Below, piece by piece: positions 63,982 to 64,000 of a stretch of 64,000 nt of DNA (positions are counted from its first letter, which is position 1; each line of letters starts with the position of its first letter). The translations under genes and the position numbers were made by a program. Origin of the DNA: Clavaria fumosa (taxonomy: Eukaryota; Basidiomycota; Agaricomycetes; Agaricales; Clavariaceae); NCBI GenBank assembly GCA_951802425.1, contig OX637797.1:868001-932000 (forward strand). The letters run 5' to 3'. The notes under the pieces were generated by a model, which was given only the letters and a program-made list of their open reading frames with translations, was not told where the DNA came from and made no database searches.

Positions 63982-64000
63982 TGCAGAGTTTTCCCATTAT

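Overview
The window is nuclear DNA of a filamentous basidiomycete, most likely a mushroom-forming Agaricomycete. The genes are closely packed, almost all are split by GT-AG introns of about 45-75 nt, and the housekeeping proteins (TAF4, NUP42, U5-40K, PPIL4) read like mushroom orthologues. The repeats (Ty3/gypsy with chromodomain, Ty1/copia, tyrosine-recombinase retroelement) also fit. Gene models were spliced by eye from reading frame, phase and splice-site consensus; spans are given, with exon limits in the text.

Layout. 1-2850: CpG-poor repeat-derived DNA with a 52-bp satellite, a tRNA-like Pol III promoter and no credible gene. 2851-42020: a gene-rich segment. It holds a small kinase, TAF4, an unknown 420-aa protein, an AIF/FSP1-like oxidoreductase, NUP42 divergent to an unknown 683-aa protein, U5-40K (SNRNP40), an intron-containing tRNA-Arg(ACG), a three-unit kinase/C2H2-finger array (one intact copy, one relic, one pseudokinase), a tandem pair of 202-aa unknown genes, a BTB protein, the RRM-cyclophilin PPIL4, a Dabb-domain protein, a full-length ABC-C transporter and a DUF1399 glycine-rich-domain protein.

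42021-59829: a nested retroelement cluster. A DIRS/Ngaro-type element on the minus strand, recognised by split direct repeats (A1, B1, A2, B2) and a tyrosine recombinase, carries two later insertions in its gag. One is a 7.8-kb chromodomain Ty3/gypsy element (target duplication ATGAG). The other is a 4.6-kb Ty1/copia element (target duplication ACAGT, LTRs identical by eye). The gypsy element has an exact -1 frameshift heptamer between gag and pol. It also carries a spliced antisense gene for a coiled-coil/Zn2Cys6 protein between pol and its 3' LTR.

59830-64000: CpG-poor DNA with hairpins, a long foldback and a 1003-aa open frame. I think that frame encodes a transposase-like protein of a family without a name I can assign.

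The two most unusual points are (1) the antisense Zn2Cys6 gene inside an LTR element whose own DNA is crowded with CCGG words and whose LTRs carry four AAGTCCGGGC boxes at 20-bp spacing, and (2) the CpG-avoiding large open frame at the right end. Differences between repeat copies fall almost only at CpG, which suggests DNA methylation of repeats in this organism.
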